This document shows, in pieces, positions 10,457 through 20,096 of a DNA stretch of 64,000 bases. The position numbers and the translations under genes were made by a program. The notes below the pieces were generated by a model, which was given only the letters and a program-made list of their open reading frames with translations, did not search any database and was not told where the DNA came from. Numbering within the stretch: position 1 is the first letter of the stretch; each line of letters opens with the position of its first letter. Source of the DNA: Dactylonectria macrodidyma. Its lineage: Eukaryota; Ascomycota; Sordariomycetes; Hypocreales; Nectriaceae. The stretch covers positions 682,001 to 746,000 of the forward strand of contig JAGMUV010000026.1 of the NCBI GenBank assembly GCA_020744425.1. The letters run 5' to 3'.

Positions 10457-12184
10457 CTACTCAGGCTCCCCGTCCGAACTGTGACCTTCCTCCCCGTCAT
10501 CGCTTATTCCTTCAATGTCGTCTCCTTCCTCGTCTTCAAATCCCAATTCAACAAGTGGCTCTTCTGCTGATTCTCCACTTCCAAATTCATCTTCCCGGGC
10601 TTGATTTGCTCGTTCAAGCAATGCTTGCTACATGCGTTTAGATAGGTCAATTCGCGAGCAGATATAGTGGCTTACATATTCAGCAACGCCCCCAGTTGGC
10701 GCCTTACGGTATGCCAGCACAGGCTGTTGGCCACTTTCGATGTGTTGAATAATTCTATCCCGAAGGCCAAGGTAGAAACGCCTGAAAGGCCGCAACTTGT
10801 CTGGCTCCTGGCGAGTTCCAAGGACTGCGTTGTCGTAGCCCATTTCAAGGAGAACTTGGCGACACCAATTCTTTGTCCCCGGCTCCAAACAAGTGCTTAT
10901 ATCGATATCAGCCAATGGCCGCGCCATTTCATCTAGAGCCGAGCGGTCAATGGGGATACCCCAATTGCATGCCTTTTCTGGGTCGGGGTAATGGTAGTTC
11001 ATCCAGGGCTGGCCGTGGACCACGTGCGGGCGGTTCTTCTGGAGGCGTATCCGATGAAGGTTCCACGTCTCTACAAAGTCGAAGAGCTCTTGGCGTAATA
11101 TGTCCTCGAAGACGGCATAGATGGCAATCTGGTCCTCCAGCATGTCGCCGTCGAAGTCTCCGTCCCTGGCGAGCTCCCCAAAGTAGTCTACCCACTGTCG
11201 GGATGAGACATGCAGCATGCGCTCCCACCAACTCTCGATCTTGACGTTCTTCGTATTTGGGGCTGCCTTGTACGAGTCCTTCAATCGCTTGCCTTGCTGG
11301 AAGACTTGCCTATGCCATTCCACCTGCCCATCTGTGGCCAAAACAAAATTCCAATGCGCTGCTGCGATCAATGGCGTTTCACTGCCCCTGTCTGCTTGCA
11401 AATACCATGGCCGGAAGCCGTAGGCGTCACATGCGGCCAAGTACTGCTTCAACACGCTCAAGGCAGTTGTAGCAGAGTGGCCAACATAGAACCAGATGAT
11501 GTTGCGCGAGTAGGCGTCGATTGCGGCATATATCTCGAATCCATATGCTCTGAGCTTGTCATGGCCGTCGATGCACCACTGGTAGTTTGGGCCTGGGACA
11601 AGAAACTGTCCCTTCTTCCTCCGAAACATCCTTTTCCGGAGCTCAACCTCATTCGGGAACATGATTTTGTACATCTCAAAGAGGGGGTCTCTTGGTACCC
11701 AGAGCTGCTTTTGTTGACGGAGATAAGGTTGCAGAAGATTTCTGCCATATCCTGAAATGGCATTAGAACGTCGCGTTATCTCGATGATGACTTGCTCTGT
11801 CTTTTCCAACAACGCAAGGCGTTCCTCATTGCTATTGAGCCTGCGTACCCAGCGGCGGTCCGGGTGAAGCCTGATGCGTTTCAGACCTCTTTTCGTAATC
11901 GGCCAGCCCTGCCTCTGTAGAACGCTCAGCGTCTGCCTCTCGGTAAGTCCAACGCGGAAGATCAGGTCGCGGGTGGCCTCTATCAACTCCGGAGTTTCTC
12001 TAGTACGGGCTTGCTGGCGCGGGAGACCCCATTTGGCGATTCGGCGAGAGATTGTACTGAGATCGACGACGACATGGCAACGCTTCCGAAGCTTATACTT
12101 AATCCTGCTTCGCGAGACACCGTTGAGGTAAAGGAAACTGACATAGTCACGGTGTTTATCGATTGGGTTGGGCGGCCGCGCCAT
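10457..12184 (-). CDS. a1: integrase-like DDE transposase (three-gene element)
   Basis: Retroviral-integrase-fold DDE protein, the likely transposase. Two exons, 12184-10676 and 10627-10457, with a 48-bp intron (donor GTAAGC, acceptor GCATGTAG), give 559 residues. N-terminal HTH-like segment (VSRSRIKYKLRKR, LSTISRRIAKWG), a second helical region to about 130, then the catalytic core: CIDGHDKL (Asp about 205), QADRGSE (Asp about 270) and KIESWW (Glu about 310), all present. After the core: NRPHVVHGQPW, then a strongly acidic C-terminus encoded mainly by exon 2. Without the intron the frame would stop at a TAG at 10628. Start MARPP is chosen over an upstream in-frame ATG because the copy at 60011 begins MGRPS. 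The stop abuts the stop of c1 with no base between. Confidence 0.85.
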
Positions 12185-12526
12185 TTGCGTTGGCGGTAAA
12201 GTCGACGGTGTGGGCAATTTCTTGGTGTTCATGCCAGGAAAAAGGGGGAGCGGTGACGACCTGGTCTCACCACAAGTTGGCGCACCGCACTACCCCGCTG
12301 CGGTACTGACACTGGCCCGCTGCGGCTTAGCGTCAGGGGCTGTTGGTGGAACGTCGCCGAACCAAGGATCAGGATCAACACTGCTCATTCTGGGAAAGTG
12401 AATCAGAGTTCACTCTTGGTAGTACCGCAAAATATTTACAAAACCCAGGCCCGTTTCATCCCTAGTACCTTCCTTCCCTCCCGCATCTTGATTGCTGTGG
12501 ATAAGCCAACGATCATCAGCATTGTC

Positions 12527-13392
12527 ATGTCCAAAGCCAAAGCCGATCTCGTCATCGTAGGCGCCAGCTTGACGAATGCGGACTCGTCCAGCAAGAACGA
12601 CATAGCCAGGAAAAGCAAAGGATTGATCCGGCCCAGCACCCGCAAATCCACAGGCAAGGTAACTGTAAGATCTGATCAGTCCCCTTTTGACCAAGGGACG
12701 GCTGCTAACCCATTTATTCGGGCAGAAGAAGAAGCAGACGAAAAAGGTCCCTCCCCTCGGCGCGGTGCGTGACTTCCCGTGCCGCCCCTGCGTTACACGC
12801 GCCACCAAGACACCTGGCCATGAGTGTGCCTCCCAGGACAGTATGTTGGGTTGCCTCCGGAGTATACACCTGCTGCGCTGACATGCACTGAATAGATACT
12901 GGTGCTGCGTGCTGGGATTGCGCAAAGAACAGTCACACATGCAGGCCGGTAAGCGTCTTTGCTTGCTCTCAAGTAACGGGCCACTGATCAAGCTGCATCT
13001 CTAGGTCCCCGTTGGTGCTCTTGCTGCCGTACGTGCCTTCTGGGAGTTGAATCGGCAGCTCACGCGTGCGAATGCCGACCCAGATGATATCTGGCGCACT
13101 GCTGCGCAGCGCGCAGCGCAACAGCTACGAGCTTGCGGTAGTGGTGCGGCTCCTCCTGCTGCTCCAGGACCAGCTCCCGCTTTGGCTTCGTGTGGTGAAA
13201 TAGCTGAGAAGAGCCTCGAGGAGCGAAGGATTATGGCGCTGGAGACCATCGCCGAGGCTGCTCGGCTCTGGATTGTGAGCGGGATCAAATCGTCAGGTAC
13301 ATTTACACTACTGACTCGATACTCAGCAGCTTAATAAGCCAGACGAGGAGGATGAGGAGGATGAGAATGAGGATGAGGATGAGGACAATTGA
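12527..13392 (+). CDS. b1: small cysteine-rich (DUF3716-like) protein (three-gene element)
   Basis: Five exons, 12527-12658, 12726-12840, 12896-12948, 13005-13274 and 13330-13392; every intron is GT-AG and phases agree, giving 210 residues. A basic N-terminus precedes the cysteine cluster: FPCRPCV, HECASQ, AACWDCAKNS and HTCRP, six Cys in a C-x2-C...C...C-x2-C...C order reminiscent of the fungal DUF3716 zinc-binding domain. Then come an alanine/proline linker, a helix (LEERRIMALETIAEAARLW) and an acidic tail (DEEDEEDENEDEDEDN). It is divergent from a1, 342 bp apart. The homologue at 58826-59652 has the same Cys order. Role inferred: DNA- or protein-binding accessory factor. The family name is from memory of the cysteine pattern. 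Confidence 0.78.
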
Positions 13393-13606
13393 GCGTTGGT
13401 GTTGTCAAACTCGACCGCCATGGTGGCGGCTGATGTAGAAGTAATAGAAATGCGCTCTGCTGGTCCGCTGCTGTCCCGCTCTTGTTATTGCACCTTCCGT
13501 AACGCCAAAAAGTACAGGAAATTTACGCTGGGGTACGTGGAGCAATGTACTGCGGGGCAGCATGGCCATGCCGCTAACCCTTTTCGCCTCTCGCACAGTG
13601 ACTTTT

Positions 13607-13632
13607 GGGGTTTTGCAACAGTGACCCCTATC
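13607..13632 (-). repeat. Right TIR of three-gene element copy 1
   Basis: Inverse complement reads GATAGGGGTCACTGTTGCAA followed by AACCCC. The last six bases overlap the left TIR of the piggyBac-like element that starts at 13627. Confidence 0.8.
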
Positions 13633-13656
13633 TCCTGAGTGCGCAAACACCTCCAA
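13627..13656 (+). repeat. Left TIR, piggyBac-like copy 2
   Basis: Thirty bases identical to the inverse complement of 15556-15585. Confidence 0.9.
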
Positions 13657-13782
13657 GGCGTACCTCGCCCCACATGATCACGGGCACCTCGGAAGTACGT
13701 GAGGGGTACGAAAAGTTTAATCCGATAAGAAATTAATGCTATTTCCCACCTTAAACACCATCAAATTATTTTGATTTCATCA

Positions 13783-15490
13783 ATGACTTCCCCTCCGATT
13801 CTAGAAGAGATACGGGTCATCAACCCCTATGATGACAGGAGCTTTATCAGGGAGGAGCACAGTCGCCGCCTGTGGCCAAATGACCCTACGCGCGCCGTTG
13901 ATTTTCCGGCTGAAAATGATCGAGGCACCAACTTCGAGCCTTTCCACGTAGAAACACGCCCTTTTCACATTAACACACTGCCTCCAACGCCTCTACAACT
14001 ATTCCAGCTCTTTCTACCCATATCACTCGTTGAGAAATGGGTATCTTACACAAATTCCTGGATCACGTGGCTCAAAGAAAACGGCGTTATTGACAGCTGG
14101 AATACCCCGATGGAGCGGACTTCAAAACTACACAAATGGGAAGGAACAACGGTCTCAGAGGTGTTAACGACGATTGGTGCGCTAATTTATATGGGTGTGC
14201 ATAAAGAAAAGACGATACGAGGCTATTGGAAACCCCCCAAGCCCGGTGATCAACGTCCTGCGCACTCATTTATCAAGTTGATCTCATACAACAAATTTCA
14301 GCTTATCCACAGGCACCTTCGTCCCTTTGACCACACCAAATTTGACGAAACTGTACCTATTCCGAAGGTATTCCAATGCGTTGAAGAGTGGTCTGACCAT
14401 ATGCAAGCCGTATCCATGCAGATATTCCGGCCCGGGTCTCACCTTGCCGTCGATGAGTGTATGATCTGTTATACCGGCAAAAGCGACGACATAACGGTTA
14501 TCAAAAGCAAGCCTGACTCCGCAGCCACGGCTTCGGTGCCACAGGCACGGCTCGTACAAATAGCGGCATCAACCAGGAACTAGTGGATGATAAGAATAAT
14601 GACGGCAAGGTCAAAAAAATGTACGAATTCAATACCGTCAAGGCGATCCCAACCCCTGACAACCAGGTACTAGCTTCAGACACTTTTAGCTGAGAAATCC
14701 CTACTAATTCGTCTTCGTTCTATATCTATAGGTCAACCAAATCGCCTGGAAAGACAACAAGCTTGTGTTATTTTTAACTACCGTGTTTACCGGCGCCGAC
14801 GATGAGCGTGTCGTCCGGCAGAGGAAGAAGCCGTCATCACGGAAGTCAGAAGCCAAGCCAATACGGCGTTTTTTTGGTAACGAAGCTACCAAAGAGATCA
14901 ACATACCGACAGTGGCTGCTACTTATAACGACCAAAAGAATCACGTTGACCGTGGTGACCAATTGAGGTCATATTATAAGTACGATCATCCCCTACGCCG
15001 TGGTGCGTGGCAGGCACTTGCATGGACTTTCCTCCTTGACGTGGCCCTCGTTAACAGCTATATTGCTCAACTTCACGGACCGCAGCCAAATTGGAAGAGA
15101 TATACGAATCAAAGGGAGTGGCGAGAGTGCATTTATAACGAATTATTTAATACCTACGGCCATAACAGTCAAGCAAGGAGGCATTACCGAGCCGGAGACG
15201 AGCGTGATCTACAACAACCCGAATTACAGAGGGAACACATCAATCGCAAGATCAATCATGTCAACCGCAAGGTAAAGTCAGACTGCCTAGCCTGTCAGGG
15301 CTGTCGGCAGGGGCAGCTAAGAGTAAGAGCCCCGGAATGGAGCCCTCTTACGGAGGTCAGCGGCAATGAGGAAAAGAAGAAGATGAAGAGGCCGGATGTG
15401 CGGAGTCAGACCTCTCACGGATGCCGTATTTGTGATGTTGCGATTTGTAATACGAAGCATTGTTGGGACTTCTATCACCACCTAATTTAG
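13783..15490 (+). pseudogene. piggyBac-like transposase, central deletion
   Basis: DDE_Tnp_1_7-type transposase. The first part (13783-14520) runs from MTSPPILEE through LFLPISLVEKW to the first catalytic block, LAVDECMICYTGK. Shortly after KSKPDS the frame jumps into sequence corresponding to HGFGATGTARTNSG; compared with the intact copy at 40384-38424, about 270 bp are missing, including the block with the second catalytic Asp (YHVFIDNLFSS). The last part reads IPTPDNQ, an intron (14667-14731), then VNQIAWKDNK, the third catalytic block NHVDRGDQLR and a Cys/His-rich C-terminus (CLACQGC, CRICDVAIC, HCWDFYHH), ending at 15490. Confidence 0.85.
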
Positions 15491-15555
15491 CAGAGGAATT
15501 ATGTACCCTTTTTTTGGCGCCTTCTGATTGGATCGAACCCCTCGTCGTGACCTGG

Positions 15556-15585
15556 TTGGAGGTGTTTGCGCACTCAGGAGATAGG
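15556..15585 (-). repeat. Right TIR, piggyBac-like copy 2
   Basis: Thirty-base inverted copy of 13627-13656. The TGA at 15574-15576 inside it (minus strand) ends the neighbouring NLR frame. Confidence 0.9.
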
Positions 15586-18500
15586 CTGCCGTAGCCCACC
15601 CTGCGCATTGACGTCGGCATTCTTATCGATGAGTAGCTGAACGATCTTCTCGTGGCCTCCTGCCGATGCCGCCTGTAATGCGTCCCCGAACACTCCACCT
15701 TGCGAGTTCACATCCGCGTTGTTATCGATGAGTAGCTGAACGATCTTGTCGTGGCCTTCTGCCGATGCCGCCTGTAATGCGCTTCCGTACTCTCCACCTT
15801 CCGCGTTAACGTCCGCATTGTTATCGAGGAGTAGCTGGACGATCTTCTCGTGGCCTCCTGCCAATGCCGTCCGTAGAGCTGCCGATGCCGCCTGTAATGC
15901 GTTTCTGAAGTATCCACCTTGCGCGTTGACGTCGGCATTCCTGTCGAGGAGTAGCTGGACGATCTTGTCGTGGCCTCCTGCCGATGCCGTCTGTACAGCC
16001 GCCGATGCCGCCTGTAATGCGTTTCCGAAGTATCCAGCTTGCGCGTTGACGTCGGCATTCTTGTCGAGGAGTACCTGGACGATCTTCTCGCGGCCTCCTG
16101 CCGATGCCGCCTGTAGTGCGCTTCCATAGTGCCCACCTTCCGCGTTAACGTCCGCATTGTTATCGATGAGTAGGTGAACGATCTTCTCGTGGCCCCCTGC
16201 CGATGCCGCCTGTAGAGCGCTTTCATAGGGCAGACCTTCCGCGTTGACGTCGGCATTCTTGTCGATGAGTAGCCGAACGATCTTCTCGTGGCCTTCTGCC
16301 GATGCCGCCTGTAATGCGCTTCCGTACTCTCCACCTTGCGCGTTGACGTCGGCATTGTTCTCGATGAGTAGCTGAACAAATTTCTCGTGGCCTCCCAACG
16401 ATGCCGCCTGTAGAGCGCTCCCGAACACCCCACCCCGCGCATTGACGTCGGCCTTGCTATCGATGAGTAGCTGGACGATCTTGTCGTGGCCTTTTGCCGA
16501 TGCCACCTGTAGAGCGCTTCTATAAAGTCCACCTTTCGCGTTGACGTCGGCATTGTTATCAATGAGTAGCTGAACGATCTTGTCGTGGCCTCCTGCCGAT
16601 GCCGCCTGTAATGCGTTTCCGAAGTATCCAGCTTGCGCGTTGACGTCGGCATTCTTGTCGAGGAGTACCTGGACGATCTTCTCATAGCCTCCTGCCGATG
16701 CCGCCTGCAGTGCGCTCCCGAACACCCCACCTTGCGCATTCATATCCGCGTTGTTATCGATGAGTAGCTGGACGGTCTTCTTGTGGCCTCCTGCCGATGC
16801 CGCTTGTAGAGCGCTTCCGTACTCTCCACCTTCCGCGTTGACGTCCGCATTCTTGTCAATGAGGAGCTGGACGATCTTCTCGTGGCCTCCTGCAGATGCC
16901 GCCTGTAGAGCGCTTCCGTAGTATCCACCTTGCGCGTTGACGTCGGCATTGTTCTCGATGAGTAGCTGAACAAATTTCTCGTGGCCTCCCAACGATGCCG
17001 CCTGTAGAGCGCTTCCATAATGTTCATCGCCGGTAGGAGGTAAAGCAGTAACAGCTGTGTCATCTAGAAGTATAGGCACAATTGAATCAAGCCCAAGAAG
17101 CGAAGCATAGTAGAGCGGCGCTGGAGTTTTCCCGAGAGGTGCTTCGCCCGCCGGGTGATCAACATTCCATATGGTAACCCATTTTTCGAATAAGCCCTCC
17201 CTGTCTTTGAAAAGCCGGAGGACTTGAACGTCTGTCTGAGGATTTTCGAGGCCATCTCGGAAATGGCCCGGCCAATACTGAGCAGCATAGCGTGCCAATG
17301 CAAAGTTGTCTTGCTGCAGCGGGGTTGACGCTGATGACGTGGATGTTGCCGATCGAGGTTCAAGCAGGACTGTCAGGCAAATACAGGCCATCTGTGCATC
17401 AGCATATTGTTGTCTCACGCTGAACAAGGCCGCGTCCTTAGAATTGCGTATCTGCTCCGATTCCAAGTACTCGCGAACGGAAAAGTGGGCGATGCGTACG
17501 GTGGTTTCTCCAGTGTCAGGGTTCACATCCAATTCAGTAAAGCCAGGGCAAACTTGTTGAATTGCCTCGATGTTCTTGAGTTTTCGCTTCGGATTGAACC
17601 TCGGCGTGCCGTCAAGTTGGACGGCGATTCCGTCGATGAGCTCCGCTACCGATAAGGGCCTCTTCGCACAGCAGAGTAATGTCAATATTTGTCGGGCGTA
17701 GTCTTTGGAAAACGATGGGATGTTGCTGAGCATTCGTTTGTACGTCTCGTCCAGCGTTTGAGGCAGGGACTCAAGGAGCTGATCGAGGAGGTCTTCGCTC
17801 TGTGGACAACTCGCTAGTGCTTCGAATTGACACTCTACCCAGCGGAATCTGTCTTGGGTCAGTAGCTGCTTGTGAGGCTAAATGTAGGTGTGCTTACCCG
17901 CCCTGGGCACGCGTGGTGAGTGCGGTCTCAATGCGAGCATGATACTCGTCCCATTTCAGAAGCCGTCTATCGTCGCGAAGATGGTGAGAAATAAAGGATG
18001 CAATGTCCCGATTAATGGAATCATTCTTCATCATGATCGTCTGCTCTGGCGATGCACCTAGCTCTTGGCGAATGTCGACCTCATCTCGACTCGACACAAT
18101 GAGGCGCAAGCCGGGCTCGGACCATGCGCGCAGGTCGGCCAAAACCCGCAGCATTGACTCACGGTGCTTGTCCCTCGGGACCTCATCCAGTGCGTCTAGG
18201 ACAATATACACATTTTTGAATGCCTGTATGAGCTGATGGAGGCAGTCCATGAGAGCCGAGTCTGGCGGCGTGGAGTTGCAGTAGCTGTCATGTAGACACC
18301 AGAGACAGGTAGGTCTGTTCTCAAGTTGGCTTGCCAACTGTAGTACGAGAGCACGAAGCATAGCAGATACGTTTTGTTTGCTCTCGTCATTGAAAGTGAA
18401 GTAGAAGAAGGCGATGCCGATACGTGGGTCCGCCCTGCGATGTCGGAAGGCGTACTGAATGGCCGAGGAGCATAACACAGACTTGCCGCATCCCGCGGAG

Positions 18501-19177
18501 CCGACTAGCCAGAGGAACGAATCGGGCTTCTCGAGCCATGACGTAAAGGTCGGGCCTTTGGCGAGCCATAACCCCGTGCCAGGATGTTTCTTTTTGACGG
18601 CCTCGTTGAAATTGATTGTGGCATCCGGAGCCTTGAGCCATGCTCTGATATCCGAACGGACCTCGCTAGTTCTGATGAGGTCGAGCAACGCTTTGGTATC
18701 TTCGATGCTATCTTGGACTTTACAGGTGCCACTCTGCTGCAGCACTTGCATTGCCAGAGATAAACAGGAGACGAAGTCGTCCACGTCCTCGTCCAGCTTC
18801 TGCAGTGTGCTCTGTCGGAAGGGATACGCGACGCGGCGGCCAGCGGCGTGAAGTCCCGCCATGGTACCTTGGTGACGTACTTGATTGAACTTGTTCGACT
18901 CCTCCTCGAGTTCTCGGATAAGCTCCTTACAATCTTCCATGGAGGACTTCATGTTTGTGAGTAGCCCATGGTCGTCAGCTCGGACTTGGTGCCGTTCGAG
19001 TTGGTGGCGCAGACTCTCGAGCATCTCGAGAAGGCGAGCAAGCTTCTTGGCTGTGTGGGCAACATCGGATTTCTGGCCTTGAAATGCCGCGTAGTAGTCG
19101 AGCAATCCCTGAGCGACTGTGATGCCGAGCGATATGATATCGACTGCGCTTCCAGCGACGGACAATGGGTCTGACAT
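15574..19177 (-). CDS. NLR-type receptor: HeLo-like N-terminus, NACHT, ankyrin repeats; 3' end replaced by transposon
   Basis: STAND NTPase of the fungal NLR class; these proteins sense non-self or stress signals and can trigger cell death. Two exons, 19177-17898 and 17848-15574 (49-bp intron), give 1184 residues. Residues 1-180: helical N-terminal domain of fungal STAND proteins (SDPLSVAGSAVDIISLG). NACHT: Walker A LVGSAGCGKSVL (about 230), Walker B VYIVLDALDEV (about 335). Then the winged-helix segment (FRWVECQFEALASC, LPQTLDETYKRML). C-terminus: 14 highly similar ankyrin repeats of about 33 residues. The frame ends GLRQPIS with a TGA inside the TIR of the adjoining piggyBac-like element, so the original end is lost. 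ATG 19177 is the first Met of the conserved domain. Function of the truncated form is unknown. Confidence 0.85.
15598..17035 (-). repeat. Tandem ankyrin-coding repeats, about 99-bp unit x14
   Basis: Fourteen nearly identical units encode a GSALQAASAGGHEKIVQLL-type repeat followed by a (N/D)KNADVNA-type turn. Two units (around 15870-16020) carry a 21-bp internal duplication of the GCCGATGCCG(C/T)CTGTA segment, lengthening the helix turn by seven residues. High unit similarity implies recent homogenisation or expansion. Confidence 0.9.
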
Positions 19178-19374
19178 TTTGGTGCGCAAAGGAGCAGCTC
19201 GCGTCTGAGGGATATTAGCCGTGGATGAAAGCGAGAAGGAATGAGCAGCATAGTCGGTGAGAGCTGGGACTTGGCCAGCCTTTTATATCAGACCGACCTG
19301 GTGGTTCAGGGCCTGAACCTCAAGACGGGAACAGGGGGCCGGGAGCGGGGCTAACTAGGCGGCAGCACCCGTGA

Positions 19375-20095
19375 CCAGTCGCTGGAGTGCGGGCGCCAGG
19401 CCACGGAATAAAGCAGGTGTGGCAGGAGGTTGTGAGCCGTGCACAGACGCAGGCGTTGGCGCATTCCGCCTTGGAGGCGTCAGGTTAGCTAGAGAATCGG
19501 TCCTTTTTGTTGAGATCCGTTGTTTGACGGATCAATGGCTATTCCGATCCATTGGTGGCTGGGATGTGGATGTCGTCTTGTCAATAGCTTCCGCTGGTTA
19601 GCGCTAGTTTTCTTCTCCTTCAATCAATACAATATGCTCATTTCAACACTTTTCGTGGCTCTGCGTTGCGATAGCCTCAAGGCGATATTCCGCCTGGCGG
19701 CAACGGCGGCTCGGGATCCGGCTACCCGTTCCCTTCGGCGTGCCCTACAGCTAGCACACTGTCCTGTAAGCTTCGCAGGGTCCTTGACGCTTCGAAATTC
19801 GACTTCGGGCAGGTCTTGCTTGCAGGTACGGCAGTTCCGAACTGCCTGGGGTCTATCGTCCTCCATCTGGCCGCATATATATCTACCTCTTACCCACCTA
19901 GCCTGCTGGATATCGCTCGGGCAGAGAGACTTTGCCCTGTGCAAGTGAGTTATCTGACAGCCAAGAAGTCCAATGCCGTGATAGATCTCGATAGGGAGGT
20001 TGTCTTTAAGGTGGTTGGATTAGGTCTGAATGATCAGGGAAGGAGGATACTGCACTGCTTGCCCGGAGGCAGGATGGCCGGGGAATGTAGAGAGG
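19375..20095 (-). mobile_element. Helitron 5'-end fragment
   Basis: Colinear with 32829-33375 of the large Helitron, including the frame with CRTCKQDLPEVEFRSVKDP and CASCRARRRERVA. Similarity stops abruptly near 20093, where the minus strand reads TCTCTACATTCC; the large copy has TCTCAAGATTCC at 33375. A 5'-TC start is the Helitron rule, so this is the probable 5' terminus. Sequence beyond it is DUF3723 coding DNA. The inner (3') part of the element is missing. Confidence 0.75.
19508..19648 (+). mobile_element. 141-bp solo LTR (or TRIM/SMART-like element)
   Basis: Present in this Helitron fragment but absent from the same place in the large Helitron (between 32951 and 32952). It begins TGTTGA and ends TCAACA, and is flanked by a 5-bp direct repeat CTTTT (19503-19507 and 19649-19653), as for LTR retrotransposon insertion. 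No internal coding sequence. Confidence 0.85.
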
Positions 20096-20096
20096 T

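Larger units (their letters stand above)
8225..13632. mobile_element. Three-gene TIR element, copy 1 (candidate novel DNA transposon)
   Basis: A 5.4-kb unit bounded by 26-bp imperfect inverted repeats (23 of 26 identical) and containing three intact intron-bearing genes: a SUMO-motif protein (8971-10456, plus), an integrase-like DDE protein (12184-10457, minus) and a cysteine-rich protein (12527-13392, plus). The same three gene types and the same terminal sequence recur at 58.8-63.09 kb. The outer six bases on each side (GATAGG/CCTATC) coincide with the ends of piggyBac-like elements on both sides, so the exact termini and any target duplication are uncertain. I know no named superfamily with this gene set; the DDE protein may be related to IS3EU-like eukaryotic transposases, which is a guess. 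Confidence 0.75.
13627..15585 (+). mobile_element. piggyBac-like element copy 2 (internally deleted)
   Basis: A 1959-bp element with perfect 30-bp TIRs at 13627-13656 and 15556-15585 beginning CCTATCTCCTGAGTGCG. TTAA, the target duplication of classic piggyBac, is absent at both ends, and no other duplication is evident. The right end lies inside the ankyrin part of an NLR gene. The transposase gene is missing its central part, so this copy cannot transpose on its own. Confidence 0.85.

Noticed and set aside
10628..10630. In-frame TAG followed by CAA and a long open extension in a1, suggesting stop-codon readthrough
   Set aside because: A 48-bp intron with GTAAGC donor, CTAAAC-like branch and TAG acceptor removes the stop and keeps the frame; splicing is the simpler explanation.
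15500..15550. tRNA B-box-like GGTTCGATCC on the minus strand
   Set aside because: No A-box, acceptor stem or anticodon arm can be assembled around it; it lies in the subterminal part of a piggyBac-like element.
15708..17063. Long Arg/Ser/Thr-rich open frames antisense or frame-shifted to the ankyrin array
   Set aside because: They are shadows of the 99-bp coding repeat in other frames.
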